NCBI GenBank assembly: GCA_030841245.1
Contig: JAVEDG010000065.1
Location: 1 to 9,725 of the forward strand
Source of the DNA: Actinomycetota bacterium
GTDB lineage: Bacteria; Actinomycetota; Actinomycetes; JACCUZ01
DNA length: 9,725 nt
Reading direction: 5' to 3'
The notes beneath the pieces were generated by a model. The model saw only the letters and a list, made by a program, of their open reading frames with translations. It had not been told where the DNA came from and did not search any database. Both the position numbers and the translations under genes were made by a program. How positions within the stretch are numbered: position 1 is the first letter of the stretch; the number at the start of each line of letters is the position of its first letter. Below, in pieces: positions 5,847 to 9,725 of this stretch.

Positions 5847-6515
5847 ATGGGTGCCGGCATGAAGGCCTACGCCGACCGATCCCTGCTCGCGTCCTCCCAG
5901 GTGCTGGGTGACCTGCTGGTGCTGGCCTGGCTGGTCTTCTGGGGCTGGATGGGGGTACGGGCCGAGCACGCGGTCGACCGGCTCGCCGGGCCGGGGGCCG
6001 ACGCAGAGCACGTCGGGAGGCAGCTGGCGCGCAACCTCGGCGGCACCGCCGATGACGTCGGCGGCGTACCGGTCGCGGGAGACACGCTGCGCCAGCCGGT
6101 CGACGCCGGAGCCCGGGCCGGACGGCAGCTGGCCGATGCCGCCCAGAGCTACCAGGACGCGGTGGCGCACCTGGCCCTGGCCACCGGCTTGCTGGTGGCG
6201 GCGGTGCCTGCACTGCTGGTCCTGGTGCGTTGGGTGCCGCGTCGGGTCGCCTGGATCCGTGAGGCGAGTGCGGCCCGCCGGCTGCTTCGTGACGCGTCGG
6301 TCGACCCGCTGGACCTCTTCGCTCTGCGGGCCCTGGCCCGGCAGCCCCTTCCGGCCCTCGCGGCGAGCGCCGGACACGACGTCGCGCAGCGCTGGCGCGA
6401 CCGTGACCCGGACGCCATCGCCGCGCTCGCCCGCCTCGAGCTCGACGACCTCGGCCTGCGGGCTCGCAGACCGGGTGCCGCGGCGGAGACGGTCGGCGAC
6501 AAGGTGCAGCGCTAA
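5847..6515 (+). CDS. Two-TM membrane protein of unknown function
   Basis: The 222-residue protein has a hydrophobic segment at about 20-37 (LLVLAWLVFWGWMGV) and a second at about 107-128 (LATGLLVAAVPALLVLV). The region between them (38-106) is Ala/Gly/Asp-rich. The second segment is followed by Arg-rich RWVPRRVAWIREASAARRLL, so by the positive-inside rule the C-terminal 95 residues lie in the cytoplasm and the loop lies outside. The tail is charged and helical (DPLDLFALRALARQPLPAL). I do not recognise a named family. The start is ATG 5847 with a GAGGGG 13 bases upstream; an in-frame ATG at 5859 is an alternative. It lies upstream of the lipoprotein-ABC operon but is separated from it by 86 bp that seem to hold a promoter. 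No interaction can be claimed. Confidence 0.82.
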   Translation: MGAGMKAYADRSLLASSQVLGDLLVLAWLVFWGWMGVRAEHAVDRLAGPGADAEHVGRQLARNLGGTADDVGGVPVAGDTLRQPVDAGARAGRQLADAAQSYQDAVAHLALATGLLVAAVPALLVLVRWVPRRVAWIREASAARRLLRDASVDPLDLFALRALARQPLPALAASAGHDVAQRWRDRDPDAIAALARLELDDLGLRARRPGAAAETVGDKVQR

Positions 6516-6560
6516 GGCCTCTCGAGCCCACCCCCGAAAGTCCGCGTCGCGGTCGCCGTC

Positions 6561-6578
6561 CTCTCATCCTGCTCTCAT
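6561..6578 (+). promoter_or_regulatory. CTCTCAT direct repeat, probable response-regulator operator
   Basis: CTCTCAT occurs twice in tandem (6561-6567 and 6572-6578) with an 11-bp period, one helical turn. That is the usual geometry of OmpR/PhoB-family dimer sites. It lies 24-41 bp before the GTG of the lipoprotein gene that opens the ABC operon, so it probably controls that operon. The regulator is not in the window. Confidence 0.5.
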
Positions 6579-6601
6579 GCAGTGAATGCGAGTGTCGCCC
6601 C

Positions 6602-7282
6602 GTGCACCCCTTCCCGAGGTCGTCCCCGCTCCTGCCCTGCTTGGCGCTCGCCGCCCTGTTGATGGGGGCCGTCGCGGGCTGCGGCGGCTCACCGGCCTCA
6701 TCGCCGTCAGCCGCTGGATCGTCGCGGCCGACGGCGGTCACCGGGTCGGGCACCTCGCCGTCGCCGTCACCGACGCCGACGCACAGCAAGGTCACACCGG
6801 TTCCGGTCGAGAGCAATCCGCCCGGCGACATCCCGGACAACCTCGCGTTCGTGCGCTACCGCAACACAACGGGGCACTACACGTTCACCCACCCCGAGGG
6901 CTGGGCCCAGACCGGCCGCGGCACCCGAGTGACCTTCACCGACAAGCTCAACGGGGTGAGCGCCGACATCCTGGCCGCCGCATCGGCACCCACCGTCGCG
7001 TCCGCCCGGTCGACCGACGTGCCTCGGCTCCGGCAGTCGGTGCCGGCGTTCCGCCTGCGGGGCATCAGTGCCGTGAGCCTGCCCGGCGGGAAGGGCGTAC
7101 GGATCGTCTTCAGGCGCAACTCCGCGGCCGATCCGGTCACCGGCAAGATCTACCGGGACGAGGTCGAGGAGTACCTGGTGTTCCGCTCGGGTCGGCTGGT
7201 CCGTCTGGACCTGTTCGGGCCGGTGGGGGCCGACAACGTCGACGCCTATCGGACGATGTCGCAGAGCCTGCGGATCCGATGA
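6602..7282 (+). CDS. Lipoprotein with PsbP/Mog1-like domain, first gene of ABC exporter operon
   Basis: The 226-residue product has a signal peptide with a hydrophobic core and the lipobox VAGC (Cys27), so it should be lipid-anchored outside the membrane. A low-complexity Ser/Pro/Thr linker (28-70, with SPSPSPTPT) leads to a compact domain from about residue 80. This domain begins FVRYRNTTGHYTFTHPEGW and contains VTFTDKLNGVSADI (110-123), a strand-rich GKGVRIVFRR (163-172), EEYLVFRSGRLVRLDLFGP and a final helix VDAYRTMSQSLRI. The order resembles PsbP/Mog1-type domains; this is by pattern only. The start is GTG 6602, the only start in this frame before the signal peptide, with no strong ribosome-binding site. 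Its stop overlaps the next ATG (ATGA), so it is coupled to the ABC genes and may be a substrate-binding or accessory subunit of that transporter. Confidence 0.86.
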   Translation: MHPFPRSSPLLPCLALAALLMGAVAGCGGSPASSPSAAGSSRPTAVTGSGTSPSPSPTPTHSKVTPVPVESNPPGDIPDNLAFVRYRNTTGHYTFTHPEGWAQTGRGTRVTFTDKLNGVSADILAAASAPTVASARSTDVPRLRQSVPAFRLRGISAVSLPGGKGVRIVFRRNSAADPVTGKIYRDEVEEYLVFRSGRLVRLDLFGPVGADNVDAYRTMSQSLRIR

Positions 7283-7944
7283 CCACACCCGTCGTACGCG
7301 CGCAGGGACTGCACCGCTTCTTCCGCCGAGGCGGCGAGGAGGTGGCGGCGCTGCGCGACGTGTCGCTGATCCTCGCGCCAGGAGAGACCGTCGCGGTCGT
7401 CGGCCCGTCGGGCTCCGGCAAGTCGACGCTGCTCAACCTGTTGGCCGGCCTCGACGACCCCGATGGGGGCAGCGTCACCGTGACCGGGCTGCCGATGAGT
7501 CACCAGCCCGCCAGCACGCAGGCCCGCCTGCGTGGCCGCCGGATCGGGGTGCTGACGCAGACGAGTGGTCTGGTCGAGCACCTCGACGTCCTCGACAACC
7601 TGCGGCTTGGCGGCTCGTTCCGGCCCACGGTGCCCGGGACCAGCGAGCTTCTCGCGCTGCTCGAGGCCGTCGGGCTGCGCAGCCGCGCGAGGGGGCGGCC
7701 GTCGACGCTGTCCGGCGGGGAGACCGCCCGGGCCAACCTCGCGGTGGCCCTGTCGGGCGGCCCCGCGCTGCTGCTGGCGGACGAACCCACCGCGGAGGTC
7801 TCGAGGGACGATGAGGCCACTGTCCTCGACCTCCTCCGCGCCCTGCAGCCGGCCGGTGGGGCCACAGTCCTGGTCACCCACTCGAGCGCGGTCGCCGAGT
7901 CGGCCGATCGGGTCGTCCACCTCGTGGATGGTCAGGTGCAGTGA
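7279..7944 (+). CDS. ABC transporter ATP-binding protein 1, diverged (MacB/LolD type)
   Basis: This 221-residue cytoplasmic ATPase belongs to the MacB/LolD/FtsE group that drives FtsX-like permeases. Walker A is GPSGSGKST (42-50), the Q-loop is Q94, the signature is LSGGE (144-148), Walker B is LLLADEP (164-170) with catalytic E169, and the switch His is H201. Two parts are unusual. The signature continues TARANLAVAL instead of the common QQRVAIARAL, and the D-loop reads AEVS (172-175) where the next gene has GALD, so the usual Asp is a Ser. The ATP site that uses these parts may be slower or regulatory. The gene overlaps its upstream neighbour by ATGA and its downstream neighbour by GTGA. 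The same frame is open far upstream of 7279, but that part overlaps the lipoprotein gene and lacks ABC motifs. Confidence 0.94.
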   Translation: MTTPVVRAQGLHRFFRRGGEEVAALRDVSLILAPGETVAVVGPSGSGKSTLLNLLAGLDDPDGGSVTVTGLPMSHQPASTQARLRGRRIGVLTQTSGLVEHLDVLDNLRLGGSFRPTVPGTSELLALLEAVGLRSRARGRPSTLSGGETARANLAVALSGGPALLLADEPTAEVSRDDEATVLDLLRALQPAGGATVLVTHSSAVAESADRVVHLVDGQVQ

Positions 7945-8612
7945 GCGACACCGACCGCGCGGCCTTGGTCCGCGCCGAGTCGCTCGGCGTCAGCTTCGGG
8001 CGCACCGAGGTCTTCCGTGACCTCGACCTGGAGGTGGCGCCCGGCTCCCAGGTGGCACTGACCGGCCGCTCCGGCAGCGGCAAGACGACGCTGCTGCTGG
8101 CCCTTGCCGGGCTGCTCCCGCCGAGCACCGGAAGGGTCAGCTGGCCGGGACTGGACAGCGACCCTCACCGACGACGAGCACAGGTCGGGATGGTCTTCCA
8201 GGCGCCGTCCCTCATGCCGGAGCTCACCGCGCTGGAGAACGTGATGCTGCCGCTGCGCCTACGAGGCATGGGTCGGAGCAGGGCCCGCGCCGCCGGACTG
8301 GGAGCTCTGGTCGACGTCGCCGTCGCCGACGCGGCCGATGCGCTCCCCCCACAGCTGTCGGGCGGTCAGCAGCAGCGGGTGGCCATCGCCCGGGCCCTTG
8401 CCGGTGACCACCGGCTGGTGCTGGCCGACGAACCCACGGGCGCACTGGACCGGGCGCATGCCCACGACGTCGTCATCGCCCTGCGCGATGCCGTGGCTGC
8501 CGCAGGTGGCGCGCTCGTCGTCGCCACTCATGACCCGGAGGTCGCCGCCGTGCTCCAACGCCAGATCGTCATCAGCGACCAGGGTCACCTGTCCCTGCGC
8601 GCAGTCCGATGA
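7941..8612 (+). CDS. ABC transporter ATP-binding protein 2, canonical (MacB/LolD type)
   Basis: This 223-residue ATPase has a full canonical motif set. Walker A is GRSGSGKTT (42-50), the Q-loop is Q87 (MVFQAPSLMPELTALENV), the signature is LSGGQQQR (139-146), Walker B is LVLADEP (159-165), the D-loop is GALD (167-170) and the switch His is H197. It is related to the preceding ATPase but clearly distinct, so the two probably form a heterodimer under the FtsX-like permease that follows. It starts at GTG 7941, overlapping the preceding stop (GTGA), and its stop overlaps the permease ATG (ATGA). No strong ribosome-binding site is visible, so translation probably depends on coupling. Substrate and direction are unknown; export or extracytoplasmic lipid/protein work is typical of the group. 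Confidence 0.95.
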   Translation: MSDTDRAALVRAESLGVSFGRTEVFRDLDLEVAPGSQVALTGRSGSGKTTLLLALAGLLPPSTGRVSWPGLDSDPHRRRAQVGMVFQAPSLMPELTALENVMLPLRLRGMGRSRARAAGLGALVDVAVADAADALPPQLSGGQQQRVAIARALAGDHRLVLADEPTGALDRAHAHDVVIALRDAVAAAGGALVVATHDPEVAAVLQRQIVISDQGHLSLRAVR

Positions 8613-9725
8613 GGACCGTCCGGTGGCTGACCGGGCTCGTCGTCAGGCGCCCGCTCGAGCTGCTCACCGCGGCGGTCAGCATCGCCGTCGCAGTGGCATT
8701 CGTCGCCAGTCTCGGCGCCTTCGAGACCCAGAGCCGGGCGGCGCTCACGACCCGCGCAGCTGCCTCGGTGCCGGTGGACTGGCAGGTCCAGGTGACACCG
8801 CAGGGACGGGTGCCATCCGTCGCCACGGACGTGGCCCGGCTGCCGGACCTCCGGACGGTCCAACAGGTCTCGTTCGCACATGTGAAGGGTTTGCGGTCGA
8901 CCGGCGTGGGCGGGATCCGCCAGACCGGCTCGGCGTACGTCGTGGCTCTCCCCGCGGCGTACGCGACGGCCTTCCCGGGCGAGCTGCGCCACCTGCTCGG
9001 CTCGATCTCCGGTGTCCAGCTGCTGCAGCAGACTGCCGCCAACCTGGCGGTGGCGCCCGGTGACCGGATCACGGTGCGGACCGCCACCGGCCCGGCGCGG
9101 TTGACCGTCGGCGGCGTTGTCGAGATGCCGGCGGCCGACTCCTTCTTCCAGGTGGTGGGCCTGCCACCAGGGGCGGGGGTCAGCGCGCCACCGGACAACG
9201 TGGTACTGGTCCCACCGGCCCTCTTCGACCGCGTCATCGGGTCCGCGACCGTCGTCCGTCAGCTGCACGTCGGTTTCCGCCACTCCGGACTGCCGAGCGA
9301 CCCGCACGCGGCGGCACTGCTCGTGCAGGGCCGCGCGAACCACCTGCAGGCCGGCGTCGCCGGTGGGGCGCTCGTGGGCGACAACCTCGGCACGGCTCTG
9401 ACCGCTGCCGGCGAGGACGCGCGGTACGCCGACCTGCTGTTCGTGCTGCTCGGTCTGCCCGGCCTGGCGCTGGCTGTTGTCGTGGCCGCCCTCGTCGTCG
9501 CGCTCAGGTCCGAACGCCGACGCCGCGAGATCGCGCTGCTGCGCCTTCGTGGGGCGACGGCGGCGCCGATCCTGCGGTTGCTCGCAGGTGAGGCCACCAT
9601 CACGGCCGCGCTCGGTGTCCTGCTGGGGATACCTCTCGCGCTGTTCGCCGTGCGGCTGGCACTGCAGTCCGGGACCTCCCTGTCCCCCGTGTGGACGGTG
9701 ACCGCGGCCGTCGGCGGTCTGCTGC
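8609..9725 (+). CDS. FtsX-like ABC transporter permease (5' part, cut by right edge)
   Basis: The 372 visible codons give the N-terminal part of an FtsX/MacB-type permease. A first membrane helix lies at about 19-38 (LLTAAVSIAVAVAFVASLGAF). A large extracytoplasmic domain (about 39-274) of MacB-core type follows, then a helix at about 275-299 (DLLFVLLGLPGLALAVVVAAL). Next comes the FtsX hallmark: basic RSERRRREIALLRLRGA (300-316), which contacts the ATPases, then a third helix (about 328-350) and the start of a fourth. Actinobacterial proteins of this kind are often duplicated and much longer than what is seen here; the rest lies beyond the window. The ATG at 8609 overlaps the preceding stop (ATGA). 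The frame stays open to the last base. It is the membrane part of the two-ATPase complex encoded upstream. Confidence 0.93.
   Translation, partial: MRTVRWLTGLVVRRPLELLTAAVSIAVAVAFVASLGAFETQSRAALTTRAAASVPVDWQVQVTPQGRVPSVATDVARLPDLRTVQQVSFAHVKGLRSTGVGGIRQTGSAYVVALPAAYATAFPGELRHLLGSISGVQLLQQTAANLAVAPGDRITVRTATGPARLTVGGVVEMPAADSFFQVVGLPPGAGVSAPPDNVVLVPPALFDRVIGSATVVRQLHVGFRHSGLPSDPHAAALLVQGRANHLQAGVAGGALVGDNLGTALTAAGEDARYADLLFVLLGLPGLALAVVVAALVVALRSERRRREIALLRLRGATAAPILRLLAGEATITAALGVLLGIPLALFAVRLALQSGTSLSPVWTVTAAVGGLL

Noticed and set aside
6753..6783. Short GCCGTC-like repeats suggesting a minisatellite
   Set aside because: They encode the Ser/Pro/Thr linker of the lipoprotein and reflect codon use in a low-complexity segment.
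5365..6840. A 491-codon minus-strand open frame
   Set aside because: It spans two real genes and their promoters antisense or out of frame, and its product is Arg/Pro/Gly-rich noise without a domain.
6586..7278. Upstream extension of the first ABC ATPase starting with an ATG at 6586
   Set aside because: It overlaps the lipoprotein gene out of frame and is Arg/Gly/Pro-rich; ABC-like sequence begins at 7279.

Overview
The window is GC-rich chromosomal DNA with tightly packed genes, frequent GTG starts and 4-bp stop/start overlaps. This points to an actinobacterium. The gene order ald-xerD-parA-small gene-scpA and the style of the proteins suggest a relative of Nocardioides or another Propionibacteriales member, but the exact genus is inference. 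I see no rRNA, tRNA, CRISPR array, transposase or other sign of a mobile element.

Left block (1-4188, minus strand, read right to left): alanine dehydrogenase (ald), tyrosine recombinase XerD, a ParA-family ATPase with a long N-terminal extension, a 110-residue ribbon-helix-helix-like protein whose start overlaps the parA stop, and the start of the condensin kleisin gene scpA, cut by the window edge. Apart from ald, these are chromosome-maintenance genes: dimer resolution (XerD), ATP-driven DNA positioning (ParA and its small neighbour) and SMC loading and compaction (ScpA). The ParA/RHH pair is laid out like a plasmid type Ib partition cassette and is the most interesting part of this block.

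Middle block (4189-6515): a 220-bp divergent intergenic region rich in inverted repeats, a plus-strand DUF4188-type gene, a convergent minus-strand lipoprotein of unknown function, and a divergent plus-strand protein with two membrane segments. A 14-bp word, CGTACCGACTAGAG, occurs upstream of both parA and the lipoprotein gene in the same orientation.

Right block (6516-9725, plus strand): a four-gene operon of a lipoprotein, two different ABC ATPases and an FtsX-like permease cut by the right edge. All three junctions are 4-bp overlaps (ATGA, GTGA, ATGA). The first ATPase has a diverged signature and D-loop and the second is canonical, so a heterodimeric, asymmetric MacB/LolD-type (type VII) ABC complex is likely. 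An 11-bp-spaced CTCTCAT direct repeat just upstream looks like an OmpR/PhoB-type response-regulator site.
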